DNA of 64,000 nucleotides from Forficula auricularia (taxonomy: Eukaryota > Arthropoda > Insecta > Dermaptera > Forficulidae), in the NCBI GenBank assembly GCA_024734495.1, contig JALMQS010000128.1, forward strand, positions 23,114,875 to 23,178,874, written 5' to 3'. Below the pieces are notes generated by a model. That model ran no database searches. It was not told where the DNA came from and saw nothing but the letters and a program-made list of their open reading frames with translations. Shown here in pieces: positions 40,276-50,495 of this stretch (the stretch's first letter is position 1; each line of letters opens with the position of its first letter). A program made the position numbers and the translations under genes.

Positions 40276-41585
40276 TTTTTTACTTTATCCAATGGGGAAA
40301 GTATTGTTATCGGTCTCGCGGCAAGCGAGACTTCAAAAGGTCCTCAGGTAAAGACTACGGAACCCATGGACTCAATTAAAGTCACAAATAGTAGTATTCA
40401 ATTAGATTGAAAAGTGCGATTTTTTCAAGAAATGCGAGCGGATGGATGGATGGATGTTATCGTTTTTTCCGTCCACGATTTTTTCCACACCGTTACACCG
40501 ATTGAAATGAAATCGAAAACCTACCATCACTTTAACAAAATGAAGCGTTGATTAGTTTTTGGCATATATCAGCTCACAAACATTAGTACTTTATTTCAGT
40601 ACTAAATTCTTTTTTTTTTTTTTTTTATTAAAATATAACCTTGTTACAGAGAACATTAGGTCATTAGGCCAAACCAAATTCTTTTTGGTAAACAAATCAA
40701 GCTTGAGTTGTTTACCAAAAAAGAATTTAGTCTTTTGATTTTAAGTCGATTCTTCCACGTTTTCAGTAGAGGTTGCTATTAATAGTCAAAACATCAAAAA
40801 TGTAATGCAATAAGGTTAGTCCTCTAGTATTAGACAAGAATCGATCGTTATTTTTGATTTTAAGACGATTCCTCCATGTCTTCAGCAATGGTTACCAATA
40901 ATAATCGAAGCGTCAAAAATCTAATGTATAATTATTATTCCTCAAGTAATAGATGAGAATCAATCGCTATTTTTGATTTTAAGTCGATTCCTCCATGTCT
41001 TCATCAATGGTTACCAATTTAAACCGAAACGTCAGAAATCCAATATAAAATGGTTATTCCTCGACTATTAAATGAGAATCGATCATTATTTTTGAATTAA
41101 AGTCAACATGAACTGCAAATTGCAAGTGATATCTGATTAATAATAAAGGAATAAACATATTAATATTTCAAATAAATTTGGATAAAGTTTAGCAACGATC
41201 CGTTGCAGTTTATTTATTTTAAGTCGAATCCTCCATGTCTTCAGCAATGGTTACCAATAGGTAATAATGGAAACGTCAAAAATCCAATCTAGAATTGTTA
41301 TTCTTCGAGTATAGATGTGAATCGATGGCTATTTTTGATTTTAAGTCGATTCCTCCATGTCTTCAGCAATGGTTACCAATAATAACCGAAAAGCTTAAAA
41401 TCCAATGTAGAATGGTTATTCCTCGAGTATTAGATTAGAATCGATCACTATTTTTGAATTTAAGTCAACATGGACTGAAAATATCAAGTGATATCTGATT
41501 AATAATAAAGGAATAAACATATTAATATTTCAAATGACTTTGAATAAAGTTTAGCAACGAACCGTTGCAGTTTATTTTATTCCTG
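40276..41585 (+). mobile_element. Helentron-like repeat, family C, copy 4 (longest)
   Basis: It begins TTTTTACTTTATCCAATGGG and GAAAGTATTGTTATCGGTCT. The conserved 5' block, the GATGGATGGATG stretch, the palindrome around AACAAATCAAGCTTGAGTTG and about six monomers of the roughly 120-bp repeat follow. The terminal module TTTAGCAACGATCCGTTGCA appears twice (41185-41210 and 41550-41575), so the 3' module itself has been duplicated in tandem. A small poly-T-led insertion lies at 40611-40675. No protein. Confidence 0.75.
40611..40675 (-). mobile_element. Short 5'-truncated retro-insert with poly-A
   Basis: On the minus strand a roughly 45-base body (GGTTTGGCCTAATGACCTAA, TGTTCTCTGTAACAAGG) ends in a poly-A tract. 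It is flanked by a direct repeat of AAATTCTTTTT (40604-40614 and 40676-40686), the host sequence being present once in copy 3. This is the signature of a very short target-primed retro-insertion. Confidence 0.8.
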
Positions 41586-41884
41586 GATTTAGATACCTAC
41601 GATTACTTAAAAACGAAAAGTTAGTTCTTCTGCTAAAATGGTTGTTTTTTCAATGCTCTAAGGTGATTAGATTTTAGGCTTTTTAGCCTTAAAATTTATC
41701 TTTCAAAAATGCAAAAAACTATTTTTTGAATTATTTTATTGAGATATTAAGGCGATGTATTTATATTATAGGCATAATTGAATTATCTATATTTAAGTAT
41801 ATTGTCTTCTTCAATTTATAAAAATTCTGCTACTCTCGGCAAAAAGAAACTTTCAATTTAATTTAAGTTTATTATTACTTTTTT

Positions 41885-42663
41885 TCATTGTGGCTGGTTA
41901 TTGGATACTTGGACTTGAAATAAAATTAGAAGTTAAATTTTCAAAATGTTGTAAAGTTACTTACACATTTATTAAATTACAAAAAAGTGAAAAGACGCCC
42001 TTATATGTAATTAACAATAAATTGGTGTTGTTATAGTCCATGATGAATATTTTCTTTGCGGCTGGTTATTGGGTACTTGACTTGAAATAAAATTAAATTT
42101 AATTTTCAAATGTTTCTACGTTTCGCAGTATATTTTTCTGCTTCCTCGGGCAATATTTGAAACATGTAGTCGATCACAATTAACACGATAGACTCAGCAA
42201 AATACTGAATCCTTCCCTTTTTTAGACTTAAAAACAACAAAACAAAATCGTATTACAAGGCCTACCTTACACAGATAATAATATTAATTATTATTATTAT
42301 TATCTGTGTCAGTTAGCCCTTATAATACGATTGTGTTTTTTTAATAAAAGTGTAAAAAAGGAAAGGATGTCATTGTTTTGCTGAGTCAATTGTTTTAATT
42401 GTGATCGACATATGGTGTAATGAACTATATATTACTTATTACGAGGAGGTTAAGTTCAAATATTGCCTGAGGAAGCAGAAAAATATACTGCGAAACGTAG
42501 CAACATTTTGAAAATTTAACTTCTAATTTTATTTCAAGTCCAAGTACCCAATAACCAGCCACAAAGAAAAATATTCATCATGGACTATAACAACACCAAT
42601 TTATTATTAATTATATATAAGGGCGTCTTTTCACTTTTTTGTAATTTAATAAATGTGTAAGAG
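41885..42663. repeat. Foldback element with two hammerhead-like motifs
   Basis: The left arm (41970-42280) and the right arm (42285-42663) are inverted copies: CTTACACATTTATTAAATTA / TAATTTAATAAATGTGTAAG; CTACGTTTCGCAGTATATTT / AAATATACTGCGAAACGTAG. The centre is ACACAGATAATAATATTAAT, then TATTATTATTATTATCTGTG. An additional direct copy of GGCTGGTTATTGGATACTTG lies outside the left arm (41890). Each arm has CTGAGGA-A-GCAG...CTGC-GAAACGTAGC. No ORF. Confidence 0.85.
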
Positions 42664-42664
42664 A

Positions 42665-43415
42665 GCATTAGAATACAAAATAGTAAAATAAAATGACTAA
42701 CAAGAGTGTGGATAGAATGAATGATCTCTCTTCCCTTAGAGGTTAGTCATTGCAAGTCAACTACAAGTTCAGACTTGTTTCTCACTATTAGAAATGAATT
42801 CCTTAATTTCTATTATTCTAGAAATGGCCTTTTACTCTAGAAAATATTAAATCGAAATTAATATCAGATCTAGATATTTAACATTTAAAATTATTAATTC
42901 ACAGAATCTGCGAAACAGTGTATCGAATCTTGAAAAAGTAAAACTTTTTCCTCCAATTACTAGCTAGTTTCATACACCTAGTAACTAGTTTTCTATTTAG
43001 ATATTTGGAAAATTTTATATTTATACCAGAAGGTACAATTTTCATTTTTTTTTTTTTTTTAAGATACAAGATACATCTTCAGATTTAAATTTTTATTTTT
43101 ATTTGTACCAGACAATTTTTGTTCGGTCAAATGGCGCGTAAGCTGGTATCTCTCAGCTAAGCTAAGGTGATAAATTTGGCATTATAATTACATTGATTAC
43201 ACTCGATTGGAAGGTTTTAAATACTTTTTTTTAAATATTGAATGTTTAAATTTGCTCTCCTGAAAAATTTACGAAATGTGACTTAGCATGTTTTTCTTTT
43301 CGTTGAGTCTTCATTTGTATATATTTTTACATCAAGCAGAGGACAACCTTATTGATTTCTATCAATAAATCTGAATCTCTCGACAAAACAAAACAAGTTC
43401 AATAAATTTTTTTTT
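42665..43415. other. No gene; family D fragment at 43310-43400
   Basis: 43310-43400 carries TTTTTACATCAAGCAGAGGA and CTGAATCTCTCGACAAAACA, a family D end. Remaining sequence unassigned. Confidence 0.45.
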
Positions 43416-43417
43416 AC

Positions 43418-43860
43418 TTTTTAACCGACTTCAAAAAAAAGGAAGGGGTTTTCAATTCGACTGTTTTTTTTTGTATCTAGGTTACCTGATTTCTTCGTCA
43501 ATTGTGAACCGATTTTGATGATTTTTTTCCATTGGGTTCAGTATAGTTTCCGATTGGTACCATATAAATTTCATTGGTATTGGATCTTTTTTGTTATGTA
43601 TGTTCACGCATAACTTCTTTGTTTATGAAGTGATTTTAATTATTCTTTCTGTGTTTCGATCAGTATAGGCCCAAGGTAGTCAAGATACCTACATATTTAT
43701 TTATTTATTCATTTTTATGTATGTTCAGCGAGAACTTTTTCCCACATTGGCCGATTTCGATGATTCTTTTTTTATTGGGAAGGGGTACCTTAGGGGTGGT
43801 CCCATACTAATTTGGTCAAGTTCTGATGATATGATCAATGACAAAATAACGGAAATATCC
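43418..43860. repeat. Transposon remnant beginning AACCGACTTCAAAAA
   Basis: TTTTTAACCGACTTCAAAAA, then GGAAGGGG, and the partly repeated phrase GAACCGATTTTGATGATTTT / GGCCGATTTCGATGATTCTT are typical of transposon-derived repeats widespread in insects. No coding sequence; element class not determinable here. Confidence 0.5.
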
Positions 43861-43864
43861 AATT

Positions 43865-44995
43865 CTTATTAGCAAATAATCGAAATTATTAGATAATAAA
43901 TAAAATCGTTTATAAAAAAAAAATCTTTTAACTTTCATTTAAAATCCGCTAACTTTTCGAGATAATTTCTCTATTTATAAATTGAATTTTGTTATCATTT
44001 TTCTGATGGGAGAATTGATATGGAATTGGAATAATTATCGGAAAAGAGGTTTTTTATTTAATTAGTTTTTTCCTCTTATTAAAAACAAGGACTAAAAAGA
44101 TGATCAAGGACAGTCGATGGTGGAGAAGTAATCTCCGGAGTTGAAGCTCAAATACAATGTATACATTAAGTCATGTAAAAATAAAAAAAATATCATTTTC
44201 TGATTCATTCGCCCAACGCTTTCTCTTACGAGATGTATGCAAAATATTATCTTAAGGTAGTTGTTTCGCGACAATACTAACAACAAGTAAAGGCTAGAGT
44301 ATATAGAACAGACAATAAGGATTCATAGTTCATTAGCCCAAAATTTTTGCTGTTTATGTACCAATTCTAGCCAATTCCGTGCTCGTTTGACAAATTTGGC
44401 ACCATTGTAAGAGATTGAATATTTTTATATTAAAATGACAGATAAAATACATTTTAAATTTCTATAAAAATCGTTTTGTTATTTTTTAACAAATGTAATC
44501 AACGCCTACGTTACACCTTATGAAAATTATAATTTTGAAAAAATCTAGCGCATTCATCTTTCGCTGGTTAAATAAATGCGCTGTTGCCGAAATTGTTTTT
44601 AGTCTAAATTTTTTTTATACATTTTTCATTATTTATTTCTTATTATCTCAGAAACTGTGTTGTAACTATGAATCAAACTTGTCTTAAAATATGTATTGTT
44701 TAATGTTGGTTTAGTTTTTTATAAAAATGATAAGAAGGGTTTCTTAATTATAATTAAATATATATGTAAATTTTCCGATATCTCGTATGTTAAAGAGCTT
44801 GAAAAACTCGATTTTTGAAATTTAATATCTCCGGAACTATATTGTTCATAAATTTCGTTTTGCCACCAATCGATGCAGAAGTATTTAAATAATAATCTGT
44901 ATAAATTTCAAAAAAATCCTAAGAAAACGCATTTGGCGGAACAACTGCCTTAAGTCACTATTAATAACATCACTAAAAAGAGAAAAATAAAAATA
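43865..44995. other. No gene; family E piece at 43915-44010
   Basis: 43940-44000 has AACTTTTCGAGATAATTTCT, then CTATTTATAAATTG, a family E arm. The 60-codon frame at 44104-44286 (minus) has no motif. Confidence 0.4.
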
Positions 44996-44997
44996 AT

Positions 44998-45680
44998 TTT
45001 TAGCAAAAAATAAAACCGACTTTAAAAAAAATTAAATTCAACAAATAAAATAATAAGAACTCAAAAATAAAATAAAATGCACTAAAAGGTAAAAAATAAT
45101 TATCTATTTTAGTTAAAACTAAATGACGAATTTTTTACATGAAATCACTTTTTGAAGTCGGTGCTAAACAAACGATATAAATAAATAATAAATAAATAAA
45201 TAAATAAATCTTTATTCCTCGACCTGCTTAGAGGCACAAGTCCTCGGTGGCTAGGTCCTCCAAACATCAATACAATCTAGCTACAATACATTAATAAACA
45301 TCAATACAAATTAATTACAACAATTTAAAAAAAAAAAAGAAAAAGAAAAGAAAAAAATAGAAATGTATGCTCATTATCAAATAATATGACCATAGATTTC
45401 CATCAAAAGACAAAAAGTAATTTAAAAATTCCGCGCAAAAACACGATAATCTATCTTAAAATAAGCGATCTTACGCGATGTTGTCTTCATTACACGCCAA
45501 ACTTAGTAAGTAAGATCCGTCGAATGTAATATATTCATAAAATGTATATATTTGGCACCGACTTCAAAAAAGGATTTCATGTAAAAATTTCGTCATTTAT
45601 TTGTAACTAAAATATATAATTATTTTATACCTTTTAGTACAATTTGAATTTAATTTTTTTCAAGTCGGTTTTTTTTTCTA
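44998..45680. repeat. Foldback element, family J, copy 2, with LINE insert
   Basis: The arms match copy 1 at 12403-12778: AATTAAATTCAACAAATAAA ... CACTTTTTGAAGTCGGTGCT on the left and GGCACCGACTTCAAAAAAGG ... AATTTGAATTTAATTTTTTT on the right. The loop AAGCGATCTTACGCGATGTT, GTCTTCATTACACGCCAAAC is in the reverse orientation compared with copy 1. Confidence 0.85.
45182..45450 (-). mobile_element. LINE 3'-end fragment with TAAA-repeat tail
   Basis: On the minus strand, GAGGACCTAGCCACCGAGGA, then CTTGTGCCTCTAAGCAGGTC, GAGGAATAAAG, then repeats of ATTT. The sequence ending in a tetranucleotide tail and lying inside the family J loop indicates a heavily truncated LINE. No coding part. Confidence 0.65.
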
Positions 45681-45928
45681 AAAATTATTTTTTCTACCAG
45701 TTTTCAAACGTTTTTTTTCATATTTTTTGTATGTATAAAATTCATAATTATTAATTTTACATATTACCTATTTGTCTAATAAATATTCTTCCTAGAATTC
45801 GTGAAGTGGCTATTCACTAAAAAAAAAAAAAAAAATAATAAAATAAAACTTAGGGAACGCTGTGACTGTTTATAGTGGAACATTTTTAAATAATAATAGG
45901 TTGGAGTTGGTGGTGTTTCACAGTGAGT

Positions 45929-45936
45929 TATAAATA
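45929..45936 (+). promoter_or_regulatory. Possible TATA box upstream of the 46.2-kb exon
   Basis: TATAAATA lies about 235 bp upstream of the candidate exon that starts at 46164. It could serve a first non-coding exon beginning near 45955-45965. A+T-rich context makes chance occurrence likely. Confidence 0.25.
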
Positions 45937-46163
45937 TAGGTACTTGAGTTTAGTCATAGGACACTGCTCTCATTTTTGGGTGTTTTTAACTTAAAAAAAA
46001 AATTATTTTAATTATTAACTTAATTGAAATTCAAATACATCTATTAAAATGGAATTCCCATCTTTACTAGTAGTATAAAGTTCAAAATCTGAATTTTCTT
46101 AAAATAATTAATAGTAAGTGCAGTGCTGATATTGGTTTTAATATTTGTTCTGTTGTTGTTTAG

Positions 46164-46406
46164 AATTCGAAGAGGCTTCCCTCGGGGCAAGTTATGTAAT
46201 GTGTACCGAGTACACTTGATTAACAGTGAACCTGAACAGAGTCAAGTGGAGACTTTGGCCAGTGACTTTTTCTATAAATGCAAGTGCGAATAGGAGGATA
46301 CTTGACAGTTTCCACAGATCCCTCAATCAGACCAGGATGAACTCTTTTGGGGTAGTGCTTCTTTTCTGCACGCTATGCTCTTATGCAGTAGCCGTTAAAA
46401 AACTTC
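46164..46406 (+). CDS. First coding exon of a secreted protein (signal peptide)
   Basis: This is the best host-gene candidate. After TTGTTCTGTTGTTGTTTAG, a good splice acceptor, a 243-bp block of balanced composition contains a 5' UTR and an ATG at 46337. The 23 codons start MNSFGVVLLFCTLCSYAVA and continue VKKL, a typical signal peptide: short start, hydrophobic core, small residues before the probable cleavage after AVA. The exon ends at 46406 directly before GTAAGTG, a strong splice donor, leaving an intron after the first base of a codon (the base C). In-frame codons upstream (from 46226) are open, but the ATG nearest the hydrophobic core is the natural start. A mature protein beginning VKKL plus a codon starting with C (possibly proline) would fit the takeout/juvenile-hormone-binding family, but this is only a guess. 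I could not find the next exon in the window, so the intron may run past the end. Confidence 0.55.
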
Positions 46407-46409
46407 GTA

Positions 46410-47005
46410 AGTGTTTGAAATTTAATTCTACTAAAGAAAATTAATATTAACTTTCAGAAAATTAGAATTATCGTTTGAAATACAGAAATCTCTTTGATCA
46501 GCCGGGTTTGATATATGCTGTTTTAATCAATGCGCAAAAAATTAGCCTAGTCAAACCAAATTGCACCTCGGGACACATTGAAGACTTAAAAAATTTCAAG
46601 GGCTCGATATTTTATTTACTAATTTATTTGAGATTCTTTAGCCTTTCCCCTTGGGGATTAGGCTTGTACAGATTGATTATCATTAACATTTAACATTTGC
46701 ACAAACATTACAATTTCTGATGTTCTGCATAGATCGATTCCCTTTCCGTCCTCATAGATTCTCACCCTTGTACATCAATAACTTTACAAAATTACACCAT
46801 TTTAATTCTATTCCAAAGGGCTGGATAAAAATATGTAGAATAATTATTTTTTCAATATCCCTCCTTTACAACGAATTTTGTACTTGTTGATTTTTAATGT
46901 GAATAATTTGAATGCAGCGATACACTAAAAGTATTCAATCAGTGTAAATGTGAAAAAAATATTATTAGAATAAGATATTATTGTAGGGAACCTTATTTGT
47001 GTTAA
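46410..47005. other. Probable intron sequence
   Basis: Sequence after the donor site at 46407. The frame at 46475-46693 shows no motif and I regard it as chance. Confidence 0.35.
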
Positions 47006-47007
47006 TT

Positions 47008-47120
47008 CCCTAGTAACACAATGTTTCAAACTATATAGTAATTACTGGTTGTACTGTTATATAGGGGCTATATAGATTCTCAAAATCTATATAGGCACTA
47101 TACTATTGTGCTATTAGGCT
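47008..47120. mobile_element. CCCTAGTAGCACAATG palindromic MITE, copy 2
   Basis: CCCTAGTAACACAATGTTTC at the left; TATAGATTCTCAAAATCTAT at the centre; CACTATACTATTGTGCTATT, then AGG, at the right. Internal inverted symmetry is partly eroded. Confidence 0.85.
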
Positions 47121-47149
47121 TAGTTTAATGCGTCCAGACGCCTGCTTAC

Positions 47150-47455
47150 ATAATACTAACAAAGAGAAAGAAAGAAGTTGTCCTCTGCTTGATGCAAATA
47201 AACATACCCACATATATATCGAAATTATATATCTGTATATGTATTATTTATTTGTTTGAGACTATAGTTTCGAAGGCTTGGCCCTCAGTCTTTTTAATTA
47301 TAAATATTATTTTTCATGGGATCAATTTCGCATGGATATTGAAAATTTTTGAAATTTTTTTTCTTTCTTTCTCAGCTGAATAGCCAGGTAGAATTAAAAT
47401 GTTTCTCTTTGTGAATCAACAATTCTGCTACTCTCGGAAAAACAAAAACTTTTCA
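47150..47455. repeat. Family D element, copy in tandem-like arrangement
   Basis: AACAAAGAGAAAGAAAGAAG, TTGTCCTCTGCTTGATGCAA, then GAGACTATAGTTTCGAAGGC, TTGGCCCTCAGTC and TTTTCATGGGATCAATTTCG, then TTTCTCTTTGTGAATCAACA, ATTCTGCTACTCTCGG. The minus strand contains the hammerhead-like core CTGAGGGCCAAGCCTTCGAA. Confidence 0.8.
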
Positions 47456-47549
47456 ATTACATAATACTAAGCTAGAATATAGTAACTTGGAATTTGAAAC
47501 TGAAATTATTGATTTTTTTATCTCATCAGAAAAAATTATTTTTTATGAG

Positions 47550-47680
47550 AGAGTTCAAGTTGCCAATAGAAATAGATTTAAATATTTTAAGTTAATCACA
47601 AGAGGGTGTCATCTATTAGATCTGAGATAGAATGAATTTTTTACTATATACCAGAAGCAAAGTTCCTTCTAATCAGCCGT
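47550..47680. repeat. Hairpin family HP, left half
   Basis: GAGTTCAAGTTGCCAATAGA, AATAGATTTAAATATTTTAA and GTGTCATCTATTAGATCTGA align with 49236-49320 and 63465-63540. The right arm is missing or diverged. Confidence 0.7.
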
Positions 47681-47720
47681 TTTTATATTCTGCGCACAAT
47701 GGGCTTGTTCACCATTTTTA

Positions 47721-48390
47721 CTTTACCATTCAGTGTATGGTCAAGTATTGTAATCGTGCATGAAAAAAGTTTTTTTTTCCTTTTTTTTCGAAATATCTCA
47801 AAAACGGCTAAAATTATTTTGATTAAAAAAATTGAACGAAACCATGGTATTTCGGTCTACAAAAAAGCTCTACTAAGTAAACATCGAAAAAATTATATTT
47901 TTTGAGATAATAATTGTTTTGTCAAAATGTCTGTTAGTCTGGTTGTCTGTTAGTCTGTGCGTTACCAAATTTTTGTGTACGAGCTAGCTCAAAAACTAGT
48001 GTGAATATCGAAGCCAAATTTCACTCGTAGTTTCGGTTCATTGAGATTAAGAGCTGATTAGATTTTGGTGCATATGCATATCGACCCAAAATTAAGAGGG
48101 AGTGGAGGGGGGGTTAAATATTAAAAATCTAGAGCAAACTCAACCATATTTTGTATACATAATCAGTGGACCCCCAGAAGTCTAAAAATGCAAAAACTAA
48201 TAGCTCAAAATGGGGCGTGGGGGTGTAGGGTCAAAAAATGAAAATCTTGACCATTTGACAAACTCAACCAAATTTTGTATACACAATCAGTGGGACACCA
48301 GAAGTCTAAAAATGCAAAAACTAACCCCCCCTCCCCTACATGATTATAAATAATTTTAGGGGACAGGGTGTATGGTAAAGTCAAGTGGAT
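47721..48390 (+). mobile_element. Family F element with minisatellite core
   Basis: The left end TTTACCATTCAGTGTATGGT, then CAAGTATTGTAATCGTGC, and the right end ACAGGGTGTATGGTAAAGTC (inverted GACTTTACCATACACCCTGT) form short terminal inverted repeats. The body (AACCATGGTATTTCGGTCTA, GAGATTAAGAGCTGATTAGA) matches both arms of the 10985-12412 palindrome. Two minisatellite monomers (48103-48340) occupy the distal part. No protein: frames at 47699-47905 and 48205-48396 are repeat artefacts. Confidence 0.75.
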
Positions 48391-48394
48391 GGCC

Positions 48395-48930
48395 ACATCA
48401 GAACACGTCAGCTTATTTTTTTTAATTTCATTCTATAAAAGAATTGCATCTAAAAATGGCAAAAATACAAATTTCACAAAAAAAGTAAAATTTAGAGAAT
48501 TAAAACGTTTTTTGAATAATGTAAAAATCATTTCTTGTTTCTGTATTATTATGTTATTAAAATGCTTTAAAATGTCTTTTTCAAGAGAATTTATTAAAAG
48601 AAATTTTGACTTCAAAGACATGCACAGGCCCCCCCACTTGCACACTTTTATATACCTACGTTTTGAACATTTTTGCTCCCATATACTTTTGTACCTCGCA
48701 GTCAGCAAAAAATTAGACTGAATTGATCAGAATGTTGTTTTTCACCTCCAATGGGATTGAACCCGATTGCCAATAACAGCAATCTTGGCTATTTAGCTAC
48801 TCTGTGAGGTGCAAATCCCTTTAATATATGTAAATGACCCAAATATTTTACTCAAAGATTTAAATCTTCATTTGTAAAATTTCAAGTTCTAGGGATTCTA
48901 AATTTAAACACAAAGCCATATAGTTTAAAT
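48395..48930. other. No convincing gene
   Basis: Overlapping frames of 117 (+, 48368-48721) and 91 codons (-, 48433-48708) occupy the same DNA. The plus frame starts inside the family F terminus and both are rich in K, N, F and I, as expected from A+T-rich DNA. I find no motif. Confidence 0.4.
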
Positions 48931-48931
48931 C

Positions 48932-49143
48932 GAGGGGTGAACCGCGACCTAATATGCTGTACACCTACTTCCACTTTTATTTCCAAATAATCCCAGTACT
49001 TCCAAATATTTCCAAGTATATCCAAATATTTCCAAGTAATTCCAAATATCTCCAAATAATTCCAAAAATTCCCAACTAATTCCAGTAATTCCAAAATAAT
49101 TCCAAAGAAGTGTACACCTAATTCCAATCGCGTTTCACCTCTT
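48932..49143. mobile_element. MITE family I, copy 3, with TTCCAAATA tandem array
   Basis: GAGGGGTGAACCGCGACCTA at the left and CCAATCGCGTTTCACCTC at the right are the family I terminal repeats. The interior is an array of about twelve 9-11-bp units of the form TTCCAAATA/TTCCAAGTA, not present in the other copies at this length. The 89-codon minus frame here is a translation of this array. Confidence 0.85.
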
Positions 49144-49229
49144 GGTTTCAATAAAGATGGTTAAGTGTTTCTAATTTTAAATTTCTTCAACATTCGAATG
49201 GGAATGGAATGACTTTTCCACAATGAAAA

Positions 49230-49445
49230 TCAGACAGTTCAAGTTGCCGGTAGAAATATATTTAAATATTTTCTAACGAAATCTCAAGAGGGTATCATCT
49301 ATTAGATTCGAGATGGAATTCATTATTTTTAATTAGATCCCCGAGGAGGTAAAAAACAACCATTCTGGCATATAATTATAAATAATTCATTCCATCGGTT
49401 CTAATACCTGACTGACATTCTCTTGGGATTTTCTTAACAAATTAT
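49230..49445. repeat. Hairpin family HP, full copy
   Basis: The left arm GTTCAAGTTGCCGGTAGAAA, TATCATCTATTAGATTCGAG, ATGGAATTCATTATTTTTAA is followed by the inverted right arm AATTATAAATAATTCATTCC, ATCGGTTCTAATACCTGACT, GACATTCTCTTGGGATTTTC. Centre near 49350. Confidence 0.85.
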
Positions 49446-49449
49446 TTTT

Positions 49450-50490
49450 CTTAAATAGTATAAATATTTAATTTCAAATGTATAATTTGTTAAAGCGAGG
49501 TAATTGAAATTCACGTAGTGTGTGTAAAGGTCACATGCCAAACATTTTTTATTAATTGTTTCCGACTCTTGATTAAACACCGGAAAACAAATGGTTCGAT
49601 TTATCTTTTCACTTAGCTAGATTTTTTTTGTACCCTTCCTTGTCTCTGATTTCGGAAACCTTCCCCAAACTTTTGGTCACCAACGATTTCTGCACTTTTT
49701 TTTCTTTTTGATTAATGTCTAGTTGCCTAAGAAAAAGTTTCCGCTTCGCCTAACTTCTCAAAGCTGGAATTTAATATAATCCATCCTGGCTGCTTTGCGT
49801 GGCGTTTCTTGAACAATTTCTCATTTGATCCGTTTTGAATTTCTAATAAACTCCGACCAAGTTGCTTCAATTTGTATATTTTATAAGCAGACGACCTGGT
49901 GGGAAAATTGCACCTTCAAAGGATTAATCCTGGGAAATTATTACCAGAGATAGCAACTTAAGAATTCAATTTCATATTTGAATATATTTTATATAAATAT
50001 ATATTTCTTTTTTTTCATATTAAATTGCAAAAGCGTTTTCCTTATGAAGAAGGGATTAGTTATTGCATTTATCATAAAAAAGTTTAAATTAAAAAATAAA
50101 TTAAATAAATAAATTTGAAAAGATTTTCTTGCCTACAGTAGCAGAGTTGTTGATTGACCAGAGAAAAAGAGAACTTCTATATCCTAATAATATATATATA
50201 TATATATATGTAGTCATTCATATTTCGAATTCGCCACCATAGTAAATCAATTTTTCAACATTTATTCAAGAATTAGATTAAAATTTAATTAACGAAATTA
50301 ATCACTCGATGCAATCGGCTAAAACTCTGATCCCTGCAAAGAAGTCTTAATTTAATATCAGTATCGTAAATTGGTTGATGGTTAGAAGGGTCGAAAATCC
50401 AAAAAAAAAAAACAACAAATCAATAAGCAAACAAAGGATTTTTTGATCCTGATTAATCTATTAATTCACGGTGGTGCTGAGGATTCTTAT
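49450..50490. other. Non-repetitive stretch, possible regulatory part at 49610-49960
   Basis: 49610-49960 has no match to any repeat found here and is less A+T-rich than its flanks. It includes the perfect palindrome GGATTAATCC at 49921-49930, which is two facing TAATCC sites of the kind bound by K50 homeodomains such as Otx/Bicoid. No coding frame. 50120-50180 is a family D piece (AAAGATTTTCTTGCCTACAG, TAGCAGAGTTGTTGATTG). Confidence 0.35.
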
Positions 50491-50495
50491 AGGTG

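Noticed and set aside
43418..43860. Host gene near the AACCGACTTCAAAAA repeat
   Set aside because: Only repeat phrases without an open frame of note.
48368..48721. 117-codon plus-strand frame, with a 91-codon frame opposite
   Set aside because: Starts in the family F terminus, lysine/phenylalanine-rich as expected by composition, no motif, no splice context, and equally open on the other strand.
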